Origin: Vibrionaceae bacterium
Lineage (GTDB): Bacteria > Pseudomonadota > Gammaproteobacteria > Enterobacterales > Vibrionaceae
Length of the DNA stretch: 62,938 bases
Reading direction: 5' to 3'
Assembly (NCBI GenBank): GCA_018222805.1
Contig: JAAEZQ010000019.1
Location: 1-62,938, forward strand
This document shows positions 26,287-36,154 of this stretch, piece by piece (within the stretch, counting starts at the first letter, position 1; the number at the start of each line of letters is the position of its first letter). The position numbers were made by a program, and so were the translations under genes. The notes under the pieces were generated by a model, which did no database searches, was not told the origin of the DNA, and saw only the letters and a program-made list of their open reading frames with translations.

Positions 26287-28206
26287 ATGGAATATCGCGT
26301 TGACCTCGTTGCCCTATCTGAGCTAAAGCAAAATTGTCGCTTTGGACTAACTTTTCATAACTTAAGTGACCAGGATCTTCATGACTGGCACCTGACGTTT
26401 GCTTTTGATCGCTACATTTTACCTGACAGTGTATCTAACGGTGTGCTTACCCAAACTGGTAGCTTCTGTACATTAAAACCAGAAGGTATGGTGCTGGCGG
26501 CAAATCACAATTTCTATTGTGAGTTCAGTATTGGTTCAGATCCATTTCGCTATTATTCAGACGGATTAAAAGAAGCTCTGGTTGATTTTGTCGTCAATGG
26601 TAATGCTCAGCGAGCCGAGGTTGACGTAACCCCTATCGTTCTGGCTTCGCCATACCGTGAGCGCAGTGATATCCCATCGAGCCAGGTTCACGCTCAGCCT
26701 CTATTACCAAAGCCAAACCAGATCGCAGTTCACGACCGTTACTTTTCTCTTCACAACCGTGTTGGTATCAGTATTTACTCAGATTTAGCCGTATCAGCAA
26801 AAAATTGGTTGCTCGATGAACTAAAACGTATTCACCAATTTGAGCTTACACCATCTAATAACAGCCAGGTTATCTTTAAAAGTAACCCAACCTTAGATAA
26901 AGGTGCGTATCGTCTCAAAGTAACCGAAGAATCGATAAAAATAGAGGCGGGTTCAACGTCTGGGTTCACCCATGCTAGCGCGACCCTACTACAACTTATC
27001 CGACGAAGTTTAGAAGACAATTCTATGGAAGTTGTCTGCTGCTCAATTAAAGACAGACCTCGTTTCAAATATCGTGGAATGATGCTTGATTGTGCACGCC
27101 ACTTTCATTCTGTAGAGCAAGTGAAACGTCTCATCAACCAACTGGCTCACTACAAATTTAACACCTTCCATTGGCACCTTACGGACGATGAAGGCTGGAG
27201 AATTGAGATTAAATCACTGCCAGAGCTGACCAACATCGGCGCATGGCGTGGGTTAGATGAAGCCATAGAGCCGCAATATACGCACTTGTCTCAGCGTTAC
27301 GGTGGGTTTTATACCCAAGAAGAAATAAAAGAAGTGGTTTCCTATGCAGCGCAACGCAGTATTACCGTCATACCAGAAATTGATGTGCCAGGTCACTGCC
27401 GTGCAGCCATTAAGTCACTGCCTCACCTGCTTGTGGAAGCAGAAGATACCACCGAATATCGCAGTATTCAGCATTACAACGACAACGTCATTAACCCAGC
27501 GCTACCGGGCAGTTACGAATTTATCGACAAAGTGCTGGAAGAAGTCGCCGCTTTGTTCCCTGCGCCATATATCCACATTGGTGCCGATGAAGTACCACAT
27601 GGAGTCTGGTCGAAAAGCCCGGCCTGTCAAGCTTTGATGGAGCAAAATGGTTATAGCGACTACAAAGAGCTACAAGGCCATTTCTTACGTCATGCGGAAG
27701 ATAAACTTCGCGAGCTTGGTAAACGAATGTTGGGGTGGGAAGAAGCGCAGCATGGCAACAAAGTGAGTAAAGATACCGTTATCTATTCATGGCTAAGTGA
27801 AGAAGCAGCACTTAATTGTGCTCGCCAAGGCTTCGATGTGGTGCTTCAACCCGCCCAAACCACTTACTTGGATATGACGCAAGATTACGCACCAGAAGAG
27901 CCCGGAGTGGATTGGGCAAACCCGATACCACTGGAAACAGCTTATAGCTACGAACCATTAGCACAAGTGGCAGATGACGATCCGGCTCGAAAACGTATTC
28001 GGGGCATTCAGGCCGCGCTTTGGTGCGAAATCATCAATAACCAGCCACGCATGGACTACATGATCTTTCCTCGCCTCACGGCATTAGCAGAAGCATGTTG
28101 GACCGATAAACAGCACCGGGACTGGACAGATTACCTATCACGTTTGAAAGGACACCTTCCACTGCTAGACCTGCAGGGAGTGAACTACCGCCAGCCGTGG
28201 AAGTAA
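26287..28206 (+). CDS. Beta-N-acetylhexosaminidase, GH20
   Basis: A 639-residue cytoplasmic enzyme removing terminal GlcNAc from chitin oligosaccharides by substrate-assisted catalysis. The catalytic pair is D434-E435 in HIGADEVPHG. An N-terminal carbohydrate-binding-like domain (about 1-125) and a GH20b domain (about 130-255) precede the TIM barrel, which begins near RPRFKYRGMMLDCARHF. No signal peptide is present, in contrast to secreted chitobiases. GGAGGAGAT gives a strong ribosome binding site. Confidence 0.92.
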   Translation: MEYRVDLVALSELKQNCRFGLTFHNLSDQDLHDWHLTFAFDRYILPDSVSNGVLTQTGSFCTLKPEGMVLAANHNFYCEFSIGSDPFRYYSDGLKEALVDFVVNGNAQRAEVDVTPIVLASPYRERSDIPSSQVHAQPLLPKPNQIAVHDRYFSLHNRVGISIYSDLAVSAKNWLLDELKRIHQFELTPSNNSQVIFKSNPTLDKGAYRLKVTEESIKIEAGSTSGFTHASATLLQLIRRSLEDNSMEVVCCSIKDRPRFKYRGMMLDCARHFHSVEQVKRLINQLAHYKFNTFHWHLTDDEGWRIEIKSLPELTNIGAWRGLDEAIEPQYTHLSQRYGGFYTQEEIKEVVSYAAQRSITVIPEIDVPGHCRAAIKSLPHLLVEAEDTTEYRSIQHYNDNVINPALPGSYEFIDKVLEEVAALFPAPYIHIGADEVPHGVWSKSPACQALMEQNGYSDYKELQGHFLRHAEDKLRELGKRMLGWEEAQHGNKVSKDTVIYSWLSEEAALNCARQGFDVVLQPAQTTYLDMTQDYAPEEPGVDWANPIPLETAYSYEPLAQVADDDPARKRIRGIQAALWCEIINNQPRMDYMIFPRLTALAEACWTDKQHRDWTDYLSRLKGHLPLLDLQGVNYRQPWK

Positions 28207-28255
28207 CGTAAAGCTACGCTACGACATCGCGCTTTCAAGAATTTTTTTAATTTTT

Positions 28256-28276
28256 GGCTGCTCAGCAGCTTTGTAA
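28256..28276 (+). repeat. Small intercistronic hairpin before chbP
   Basis: GCTGC and GCAGC enclose a three-base loop within 28258-28271, in the 85-bp gap before the phosphorylase gene. AAAGGAA follows as its ribosome binding site. It is probably a minor mRNA structure. Confidence 0.35.
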
Positions 28277-28291
28277 AAAGGAACTACACAA

Positions 28292-30697
28292 ATGAAATAC
28301 GGCTATTTCGATAACGAAAATCGTGAATATGTCATTACTCGTCCAGATGTACCTGCCCCTTGGACTAACTACTTGGGTACTGAAAAGTTCTGTACGGTTA
28401 TTTCACACAATGCGGGTGGCTACTCATTCTACAACTCACCAGAATACAACCGTGTAACCAAATTTCGTCCAAACGCGACGTTTGATCGCCCAGGACATTA
28501 TGTTTACCTACGCGATGACGAGACTGGTGACTACTGGTCAATCTCTTGGCAACCGGTAGCGAAAAGCCTAGACGAAGCGAACTACGAAGTTCGTCACGGC
28601 TTGTCTTACTCTAAATTTAAATGTGAATACAGCGGTATCACCGCGACGAAAACGCTCTTCGTGCCAAAAGGTGAAGACGCTGAGATTTGGGATGTAGTGA
28701 TTAAAAACACCTCAGACAAACCACGTACTATCAGTGCATTCTCATTCGTTGAGTTCTCGTTCAGCCACATTCAGTCAGACAACCAAAACCACCAGATGTC
28801 TTTGTACTCAGCAGGCACAGCGTACAAAGATGGTGTGATTGAATACGACTTGTACTACAACACCAACGACTTTGAAGGTTTCTACTACCTAGCGTCAACG
28901 TTTGACCCAGACTCATACGATGGTCAACGTGACAGCTTCCTGGGTCTATACCGTGACGAAGCAAACCCGCTAGCGGTAGAACAAGGTAAGTGTTTCAACA
29001 CAGCACAAACGTGTTACAACCACTGTGGCTCTCTGCACAAGCAATTTACTATCCAGCCAGGCGAAGAAGTTCGTTTCGCTTACATCCTAGGTATCGGCAA
29101 AGGCAATGGTGAGCGTCTACGTGCGAAGTACCAAGACCTAGCGGAAGTGGATAACGCGTTTGCTGGCATCAAAGCACACTGGGATGAGCGTTGTGGCAAG
29201 TTCCAAGTAAAATCGCCAAACGAAGGTCTGGATACCATGATCAACGCTTGGACGCTATACCAAGCAGAAACGTGTGTGGTTTGGTCTCGTTTTGCATCCT
29301 TCATCGAAGTCGGCGGGCGTACAGGCCTTGGTTACCGCGATACCGCGCAGGACGCGATTTCAGTACCCCATGCAAACCCAGCAATGACACGTAAGCGCAT
29401 TGTTGACTTACTACGCGGCCAAGTGAAAGCAGGTTACGGCCTACACCTATTCGATCCAGATTGGTTCGATCCAAAGAAAGCTGACGTTAAACCGTCTAAA
29501 TCTCCAACGGTGGTTCCTACGCCTTCTGATGAAGACAAGATCCACGGCATCGAAGACACCTGTTCTGATGACCATCTATGGTTAGTGCCAACTATCTGTA
29601 AGTACGTAATGGAAACGGGAGAGCACAGCTTTTTCAACGAAGTTATCCCTTACGCTGATGGTGGCGACGCAACTGTGTATGACCACATGAAAGCCGCACT
29701 AGACTTCTCTGCAGAATACGTAGGTCAAACCGGTATCTGTAAAGGCCTACGTGCAGACTGGAACGACTGTCTGAACCTAGGTGGTGGCGAGTCATCAATG
29801 GTGTCTTTCCTACATTTCTGGGCGCTGCAAGAGTTCATCGACCTAGCAAAATACCTAGGTAAAGACGCTGACGTTGAGAAATACACAGAGATGGCGGCAA
29901 ACGTTCGCGAAGCGTGTGAAACCCACCTGTGGGACAAAGAAGGCGGTTGGTACATCCGTGGTTTAACCAAAGATGGCGACAAGATCGGTACTGCGCAACA
30001 AAAAGAAGGTCGTGTACACCTTGAGTCAAACACGCTGGCAGTTCTGTCTGGCGCGGTATCTCAAGAACGTGGTGAGAAAGCGATGGACGCTGTCGATGAA
30101 AACCTGTTCTCTGAGTACGGCCTGCACCTGAACTCGCCATCATTCGCGACACCAAATGATGATATCGGCTTCGTGACTCGCGTATACCAAGGCGTAAAAG
30201 AGAACGGTGCTATCTTCTCTCATCCAAACCCTTGGGCGTGGGTAGCGGAAGCGAAACTGGGTCGCGGTGACCGTGCGATGAAGTTCTATGATGCACTCAA
30301 CCCATACAACCAAAATGACATCATCGAAAAACGTATCGCAGAACCGTACTCGTACGTGCAGTTCATCATGGGTCGTGACCACCAAGACCACGGTCGTGCA
30401 AACCACCCATGGCTAACGGGCACATCAGGTTGGGCTTACTTCGCGGTAACAAACTTTATCTTGGGTGTTCGCACTGGCTTCGACGGTCTGACAATCGACC
30501 CATGTATTCCAACTAGCTGGCCTGGTTTTGAAGTCACTCGTCAATGGCTTGGCGCGACTTACAACATCAAAGTAGAGAACCCGAATTCCGTCAGCAAAGG
30601 CGTGAAATCTATCACTGTAAACGGTGAAGCGGTATCTGGCGCGGTTCCTGTACAAGCGGAAGGCAGTGTTAACGATGTTGTCGTTGTTCTTGGCTAA
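28292..30697 (+). CDS. chbP: N,N'-diacetylchitobiose phosphorylase, GH94
   Basis: An 801-residue enzyme that splits (GlcNAc)2 with inorganic phosphate to GlcNAc-1-phosphate and GlcNAc, saving one ATP. The length equals that of the characterised V. proteolyticus enzyme, and the general acid aspartate falls at D492 in DWNDCLNLGG, the family position. The domain order is an N-terminal beta-sandwich (about 1-270), linker helices, an alpha6/alpha6 barrel (about 310-730) and a C-terminal jelly roll. With the GH20 enzyme it gives a second, energy-conserving route for the same disaccharide. Confidence 0.95.
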   Translation: MKYGYFDNENREYVITRPDVPAPWTNYLGTEKFCTVISHNAGGYSFYNSPEYNRVTKFRPNATFDRPGHYVYLRDDETGDYWSISWQPVAKSLDEANYEVRHGLSYSKFKCEYSGITATKTLFVPKGEDAEIWDVVIKNTSDKPRTISAFSFVEFSFSHIQSDNQNHQMSLYSAGTAYKDGVIEYDLYYNTNDFEGFYYLASTFDPDSYDGQRDSFLGLYRDEANPLAVEQGKCFNTAQTCYNHCGSLHKQFTIQPGEEVRFAYILGIGKGNGERLRAKYQDLAEVDNAFAGIKAHWDERCGKFQVKSPNEGLDTMINAWTLYQAETCVVWSRFASFIEVGGRTGLGYRDTAQDAISVPHANPAMTRKRIVDLLRGQVKAGYGLHLFDPDWFDPKKADVKPSKSPTVVPTPSDEDKIHGIEDTCSDDHLWLVPTICKYVMETGEHSFFNEVIPYADGGDATVYDHMKAALDFSAEYVGQTGICKGLRADWNDCLNLGGGESSMVSFLHFWALQEFIDLAKYLGKDADVEKYTEMAANVREACETHLWDKEGGWYIRGLTKDGDKIGTAQQKEGRVHLESNTLAVLSGAVSQERGEKAMDAVDENLFSEYGLHLNSPSFATPNDDIGFVTRVYQGVKENGAIFSHPNPWAWVAEAKLGRGDRAMKFYDALNPYNQNDIIEKRIAEPYSYVQFIMGRDHQDHGRANHPWLTGTSGWAYFAVTNFILGVRTGFDGLTIDPCIPTSWPGFEVTRQWLGATYNIKVENPNSVSKGVKSITVNGEAVSGAVPVQAEGSVNDVVVVLG

Positions 30698-30705
30698 TTA
30701 AGCGC

Positions 30706-30726
30706 GGAGCCTCCATGCGAGGCTCC
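30706..30726 (+). repeat. Intercistronic hairpin between chbP and the mutase gene
   Basis: A perfect 8-bp stem (30706-30713 with 30719-30726, GGAGCCTC/GAGGCTCC) has a five-base loop. It has no T run, so it is more likely an mRNA-stability or processing element than a terminator. Confidence 0.6.
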
Positions 30727-30750
30727 AGCGATGAATTAAGGATTATGAAT

Positions 30751-32163
30751 ATGATCAAATTCGGAACAGGTGGCTGGCGCGCATTTATTGGTGAAGAATT
30801 TACCAAAGATAACGTGCGCCTTGTCGCTCAGGCGGTGGCCAATATCATCAACGCTGAAAACGTTGCACAGAAAGGCTTTGTAATCGGTTATGACCGCCGC
30901 TTTTTATCTGACAAAGCCGGACGTTGGTTTGCTGAAGTACTCGCAGCAAACGGAGTATCCGTCAGCTTCATCGATAAGTTTGTCCCAACACCGATTGTGA
31001 TGTTCAAAGCAAAAGAGATGGGCTGTGCTTATTCGGCGTGTATTACCGCTTCCCACAACCCTGCTGATTATAACGGCATCAAAGTTTTCATCGAAGGTGG
31101 TCGTGATGCAGACGAAGTGATCACACAGAAAATTGAAGCGCAGATAGCTGTGCTGAGTGCTGAGAAAGTTCAAAGCGTCGACTTCGAACAAGCGGTAGAA
31201 GACAAGTTGATCGAAGTGATCAACCCAATGAACGAATTCGTGGATTCCATCATTAACTTTATCGACATCGAAGCGATCAAAAAGGCCAACCTGCGCGTGT
31301 TGATCGACCCGATGTTTGGCGTGGCGAAAAACGCTCTACAAACGGTATTGATCAACGGTCGTTGTGACGTAGACGTGATCAACGATGGTAAAAACCCAGA
31401 CTTTGGCGGCTTAATGCCGTCACCGAGCGCTGCGACACTTTACCGTTTGATGCACCTTGTCGCGGAACAAGGTTACGACATTGGTATCGGTACCGATGGT
31501 GACGCGGACCGACTCGGTATCATCGACGAGAAAGGTCACTTTATCCATCCAAATGAGGTACTGCTCCTGCTTTACTACTACTTACTCGAGTACAAAGGCT
31601 GGTCGGGTTCTGTAGTGCGTAACATTGCCACCACCCACCTGTTGGACAAGATTGCACAAGACCACGGTGAGAAATGCTTTGAAGTACCGGTAGGCTTTAA
31701 GCACATCAGCTCGCAGATGGAAGCAGACGACTCGCTAATTGGTGGTGAAAGTTCGGGCGGTTTAACCATTCGTGGCCACATTAAAGGCAAAGATGGCGTA
31801 TTTGCCTCGAGCCTATTGGTTGAAATGATTTCTGTCACGGGTAAAAAACTCTCTGAGCTACTGGACGAAATCTACGCTAAATATGGTTACGCCTACATGG
31901 CAGAAGGTGACTGCAAGTTCAAACCGGCACAGAAAGAGCTCCTGCATAACCGCATCTACGTTGAGAAGCAACTACCTGACTTTGAGTTTGAAATCGAAAA
32001 AGTCAGCTACGAAGACGGTGCAAAAGTCTACTTCAAGAATGGGGGATGGATTATCGCTCGTTTCTCCGGCACAGAGCCATTACTGCGTATTTTTGCCGAG
32101 ATGCAAGATAAAGACACTGCGGAACGTGTTCTTCAACAGTTTAAAGACTTCTTATCTCTTTAA
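30751..32163 (+). CDS. Phosphohexomutase, probable GlcNAc-1-phosphate mutase
   Basis: A 470-residue alpha-D-phosphohexomutase. The phosphoserine loop is TASHNP (about residues 96-101), the metal loop DGDADR (about 249-254), and the C-terminal phosphate-binding motif is SGTEPLLR. In this operon the likely job is to turn GlcNAc-1-phosphate from the phosphorylase into GlcNAc-6-phosphate for NagA. That is inferred, since the family also includes glucose and mannose mutases. The start at 30751 has AAGGA eight bases upstream. The in-frame ATG at 30745 would stand too close to it. Confidence 0.88.
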   Translation: MIKFGTGGWRAFIGEEFTKDNVRLVAQAVANIINAENVAQKGFVIGYDRRFLSDKAGRWFAEVLAANGVSVSFIDKFVPTPIVMFKAKEMGCAYSACITASHNPADYNGIKVFIEGGRDADEVITQKIEAQIAVLSAEKVQSVDFEQAVEDKLIEVINPMNEFVDSIINFIDIEAIKKANLRVLIDPMFGVAKNALQTVLINGRCDVDVINDGKNPDFGGLMPSPSAATLYRLMHLVAEQGYDIGIGTDGDADRLGIIDEKGHFIHPNEVLLLLYYYLLEYKGWSGSVVRNIATTHLLDKIAQDHGEKCFEVPVGFKHISSQMEADDSLIGGESSGGLTIRGHIKGKDGVFASSLLVEMISVTGKKLSELLDEIYAKYGYAYMAEGDCKFKPAQKELLHNRIYVEKQLPDFEFEIEKVSYEDGAKVYFKNGGWIIARFSGTEPLLRIFAEMQDKDTAERVLQQFKDFLSL

Positions 32164-32223
32164 CTAACCTTGTCTGGCTTCAAGCAGATGGCAGTCACTT
32201 AAGTCGAAGGTAGAGGAACACTT

Positions 32224-32250
32224 GCCCGGCATAACCGCCGGGCCTTTTTA
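32224..32250 (+). terminator. Terminator of the chitin operon
   Basis: A 7-bp GC stem (32224-32230 with 32237-32243, GCCCGGC/GCCGGGC) is followed by CTTTTTA. It ends the operon before the convergent fbpC gene. Confidence 0.9.
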
Positions 32251-32267
32251 TATCTATACAAAACAAG

Positions 32268-33299
32268 TTAAGAGAAAGCCAATACCCCCTGAGTATCGAC
32301 TTTTACTGCAACGCTATCACCGATATTCAAAGCTTGAGAGGAAGTGGCTAGCAATCGGTCTCCGTTCACATCAATCACATAGCGGCAGTGATCGCCCATA
32401 AAGTGTTGCTCCAGCACTTTCACTGCACTTTCTTCATCCACCTGAATCTGAACATGCTGTGGGCGAAGCAATAAAGCACATTCGGCCTGCAGTTGAATAT
32501 CTTGCTGAGCAATTGCTTCTATCACTCCTAGGTGCGTCTCAAACTCGCTTTGAGATACTCTGGTTGCAGCCAAGTAGCTGCCGCCCCCTAGGAAATCAGC
32601 AACAAATTTGCTTGAAGGTTGGTAATACAACTCTGAAGCCGAACCATACTGCTCAATTACGCCATTGTTCATCACGGCCATTTTATCTGAAAAAGCAAAG
32701 GCTTCCTCTCGACTGTGAGTCACGAAGATCGCTGTAACACCTTGTTGCTTAAAAATCTTACGGATCTCTCGAATCAACTCGTGCCGCACTTGAGTATCGA
32801 TGTTGGAAAACGGTTCATCCAGTAGCAGCAGATCCGGCTTGTAAGCTAATGAACGGGCAATAGCCACACGTTGTTGCTGACCACCAGAAAGTTGATGAGG
32901 GTAACGATCACCATAGCCTTTTAGATGCACCAAGCCCAACATCTCTTCCACTTTCAAAAGCTTCTGCTGAGTCGTTTCATTCTTCAGACCAAAAGCGATA
33001 TTCTCAGCTACAGTAAGGTGAGGAAATAACGCATAGTCTTGGAAAATCATACCAATATTACGCTGCTCTGGTGGTAGCCAGTTTTCACCATCATCGATAA
33101 TCAAGCCGTTGAGACTCATCTGCCCAGAAGACAAAGGCAATAATCCAGCCACCGCTTTTAGCAATGTCGTTTTACCACAGCCGCTGGCACCTAATAGACA
33201 TACAATCTGTCCTTGTTCCACTTCAATAGACAACGACTCTAAAACGGTTTGATCATCGTATTGGCAGGTCAGATTGTTAATTGATAATGCGCAGCTCAT
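32268..33299 (-). CDS. fbpC: Iron(III) ABC transporter, ATP-binding protein
   Basis: A 343-residue ATPase of the FbpC/AfuC/PotA type. Walker A is G37-ASGCGKTT, the signature is LSGGQQQR, Walker B is LLLLDEP, the switch is THSREEA, and a TOBE-like C-terminal domain starts near residue 250. Its start overlaps the fbpB stop (TGATG), so the two are translationally coupled. The iron role comes from the operon and from FbpA. Confidence 0.9.
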   Translation of the reverse strand: MSCALSINNLTCQYDDQTVLESLSIEVEQGQIVCLLGASGCGKTTLLKAVAGLLPLSSGQMSLNGLIIDDGENWLPPEQRNIGMIFQDYALFPHLTVAENIAFGLKNETTQQKLLKVEEMLGLVHLKGYGDRYPHQLSGGQQQRVAIARSLAYKPDLLLLDEPFSNIDTQVRHELIREIRKIFKQQGVTAIFVTHSREEAFAFSDKMAVMNNGVIEQYGSASELYYQPSSKFVADFLGGGSYLAATRVSQSEFETHLGVIEAIAQQDIQLQAECALLLRPQHVQIQVDEESAVKVLEQHFMGDHCRYVIDVNGDRLLATSSQALNIGDSVAVKVDTQGVLAFS

Positions 33300-34924
33300 C
33301 AGTGATTTTGCTCCAGTGAACGGTTAACGACAAGAAGTGGGATCAGCCCAACAAAAACCAACAACACCGCAGGTAAAGCTGCTAACTCTAGATGCTCATC
33401 TGAAGCAAAGTTATAAACGTACGTTGCCAGTGTTTCAAAATTGAACGGACGCAGAAGAAGCGCCGCATTAAGCTCTTTCATTGACTCGATAAAAACCAAC
33501 AGAGCAGCGATAAGCGCACCACGCTTGACCAGCGGAAAGTGTACACGCCACAGCATGGCATTCGGTGTGCACCCCATTGTACGTGAAGCCATGTCCAAGG
33601 AAGGTGATATTTTGTTTAAGTTGCTTTCGATACTACCAATTGCGACAGCAGAGAAACGCACAACCATAGCAAGAATCAACGCGAACATGGTGCCTGAGAA
33701 AATTAGTCCAGGCCTACCCCACTCCATCGCTTTTGCGACATCATTGACACGGTGATCCATAAATAAAACCGCCACCATGACACCAATCGCCAAAACGGTA
33801 CCGGGCACAGCATAACCCATTGAGGATAAGCGCATAAATGCAAGCGTTGTCCTCTTAGTGTTGACTCGGTAAGTAAAATTCACCACGAGTGCTACGGCGA
33901 CACCAATGATGGCAGCGATAACCGACACGACCAGACTATTCCAGGCATACTCACGGAATTGTGGCGTCCAACTTTGCGCGAAGTAAGTAATTGAATAATC
34001 AATCAACTGCATCAAAGGCAGGATAAACGCGATGAAAACCAACCCCCAACACCAAACCAGTGCTGCCCATTTTTTCCAACCAGTCAGTTCATAGCGGAAA
34101 TCTTCATGACTGTTAAACTGACTCTGGAATAGTTTCTGCTTTCTTCGGCTATAACGCTCTGAACTTAACAACAGCACGACGATCACGAGCATTATCGCGG
34201 AGATTTTAGCGGCAGCATTGAGGTTAGAGTACCCCAGCCAAGTATCGTATACCGCTGTCGTTAAAGTATTAACCGCAAAGTAACTGACTGTACCAAAGTC
34301 ACCAATTGTCTCCATCGCAACAAGTGATAAGGCCACAGCAATAGAGGGGCGAACTAAAGGAAGAGAAATACGCCTGAAGCTTTCCCATGGCGAACATTTC
34401 AGAAGGCGCGCACTTTGCAACAAAGAGACGTTTTGCTCCATAAAGGCTGCTCGGCAAAGCAAATATACGTATGGATACAAAACAAGAGACAGAACAAAGG
34501 TAGCTCCAGACAGAGTACGAATATCCGGGAACCAGTACTCTCTAGGCCCCCATCCAGTTATCTCGCGTAAAAAGATTTGTATCGGTCCGGCGAAATCAAA
34601 CCAATCAGTAAAAATATACCCGATGATATATCCTGGCATTGCTAACGGTAAAACTAGTGCCCACTGTAGCCACTTCTCAGTGGGAAGTTTACACATAGCT
34701 ATAAGCCACGCACATGGAATGCCAAAGATTAAAGACAACACCATCACACCAATGGTTAGTGTAATGGTGTTATAGATATAGGTAGGCATGACCGTCGCCA
34801 TCAAGTGCGCAAACAGTTCATCCGTTTCACCAATTGCGGTGTAGAAGATCGCTAAAATCGGTAAAACCAGCAGCAAAGCCAAAGCTCCGCTACTGGTTTT
34901 CCATAAATAATTTTTTTCTTTCAT
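33299..34924 (-). CDS. fbpB: Iron(III) ABC transporter permease (fused double domain)
   Basis: A 541-residue inner-membrane permease with about twelve helices. It is two copies of the permease domain joined in one chain, as in HitB/FbpB. Two EAA loops are visible, near ARLLKCSPWESFRRISLPLVRPS in the first half and ASRTMGCTPNAMLWRVHFPLVKRG in the second. It therefore forms the channel by itself, without a second permease gene. Confidence 0.9.
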   Translation of the reverse strand: MKEKNYLWKTSSGALALLLVLPILAIFYTAIGETDELFAHLMATVMPTYIYNTITLTIGVMVLSLIFGIPCAWLIAMCKLPTEKWLQWALVLPLAMPGYIIGYIFTDWFDFAGPIQIFLREITGWGPREYWFPDIRTLSGATFVLSLVLYPYVYLLCRAAFMEQNVSLLQSARLLKCSPWESFRRISLPLVRPSIAVALSLVAMETIGDFGTVSYFAVNTLTTAVYDTWLGYSNLNAAAKISAIMLVIVVLLLSSERYSRRKQKLFQSQFNSHEDFRYELTGWKKWAALVWCWGLVFIAFILPLMQLIDYSITYFAQSWTPQFREYAWNSLVVSVIAAIIGVAVALVVNFTYRVNTKRTTLAFMRLSSMGYAVPGTVLAIGVMVAVLFMDHRVNDVAKAMEWGRPGLIFSGTMFALILAMVVRFSAVAIGSIESNLNKISPSLDMASRTMGCTPNAMLWRVHFPLVKRGALIAALLVFIESMKELNAALLLRPFNFETLATYVYNFASDEHLELAALPAVLLVFVGLIPLLVVNRSLEQNH

Positions 34925-35016
34925 CGCCTATTTACAGCCAGGCTGAGCGAGAAATAAATGCATCTGCAAATACATCTCATATCCTTTTAATCGATGAGGG
35001 CTAGTTATACCCTTAT

Positions 35017-35060
35017 AAACAAACAACCTCAAGTGGCCCTGGTAAAAGAGCGACTTGAGG
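35017..35060 (-). terminator. Attenuating hairpin between fbpA and fbpB
   Basis: On the minus strand, CCTCAAGT and ACTTGAGG arms (35060-35053 with 35034-35027) form an 8-bp stem, followed by a T-rich tract. It lies 56 bases after the fbpA stop. A partial terminator here would yield more binding protein than permease, a common plan for such operons. Confidence 0.65.
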
Positions 35061-35115
35061 CTGTAAATTTATCATCGGTGGATTGATTTCTCACCGAGTA
35101 ATATCAAACTAACGA

Positions 35116-36129
35116 TTAAAGATCGAACTTAACTTCGTCTAATAGCTTGATCGCTGCTTCATGGTAATCAGCAATCTCGTCTAGAGAAAGAGTATCTGCT
35201 TTGAACTCACCCCAAGATGCTACAAGCTCAGAAGGCTTAACGTCAGCTTTAACTGGGTATTCAAAGTTCACTTCTGCGTACATGCTTTGCGCTTTGTCAC
35301 CAGCTAAGAACTCCATAAGCTTAAGTGCGTTCGCTTTGTTTGGCGAGTATTTCGCCATTGCCATACCAGAGATGTTTACGTGAGTACCTGTTGTTTCTTG
35401 GTTAGGGAAGTTAATGTATACCGCATCAGCCCAAGCTTTCTGCTCTTTGTCGTTAACCATCTTACCTAGGTAGTAGCTGTTACCCAGAGAAACGTCACAT
35501 AGACCTTCTTTGATTGCTTTAACCTGAGCACGGTCATTACCTTGAGGTTTACGAGCAAGGTTAGCTTTAACGCCTTCTAGCCATTCTTTTGTCGCAGCTT
35601 CACCTTGATGAGCGATCATAGAAGAGACAAGAGATACGTTGTATGGGTGTTTACCGCTACGTGTACAGATTTTGCCTTTGAATTCAGGCTTCGCTAGGTC
35701 AGCGTAAGTAAAGTCCTCACCTAGTTTGCCCACACGGTCACGTGAAGAGTAAACACTACGAGTGCGAGTTGTTAGTGCAAACCACTCGTTCGCTGTGTCT
35801 TGGTATTGAGCTGGAATGTTCTTTTCTAGAACAGGGCTATCAACAGGCTGAACCACGCCTTTCTTTGTTAGCTCTGCTAGACGCGCAATATCAACAGTTA
35901 GAAGAACGTCAGCTGGGCTGTATTCGCCTTCCTGAACTAATTTTTCTGCGATACCTTCTTTAGCAAACTTAACGTTTACTTTGATGCCGGTCTCTTTAGT
36001 GAACTCGTTAAACATAGGCTCAACCAAGAATGGTTGGCGGTATGAGTAAACGTTCACTTCTTCAGCAGCCATAGCCGTTGGAGCTAGTGTTGCACAAGCT
36101 AAAGCAGAAAGAGTTAGCACTTTTTTCAT
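35116..36129 (-). CDS. fbpA: Iron(III)-binding periplasmic protein
   Basis: A 337-residue solute-binding protein of the ferric iron (FbpA/FutA) type. Residues 1-21 or 22 are a signal peptide ending AMAA. The tandem tyrosines that hold ferric iron in this family are visible in LGNSYYLGKM at about residues 215-224. It is the first gene of fbpABC, with AAGGA before the ATG and a Fur-like box upstream, so expression is expected to rise when iron is scarce. Confidence 0.92.
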   Translation of the reverse strand: MKKVLTLSALACATLAPTAMAAEEVNVYSYRQPFLVEPMFNEFTKETGIKVNVKFAKEGIAEKLVQEGEYSPADVLLTVDIARLAELTKKGVVQPVDSPVLEKNIPAQYQDTANEWFALTTRTRSVYSSRDRVGKLGEDFTYADLAKPEFKGKICTRSGKHPYNVSLVSSMIAHQGEAATKEWLEGVKANLARKPQGNDRAQVKAIKEGLCDVSLGNSYYLGKMVNDKEQKAWADAVYINFPNQETTGTHVNISGMAMAKYSPNKANALKLMEFLAGDKAQSMYAEVNFEYPVKADVKPSELVASWGEFKADTLSLDEIADYHEAAIKLLDEVKFDL

Positions 36130-36154
36130 GGTTCAATCCTTTAAGTATTCGTAA

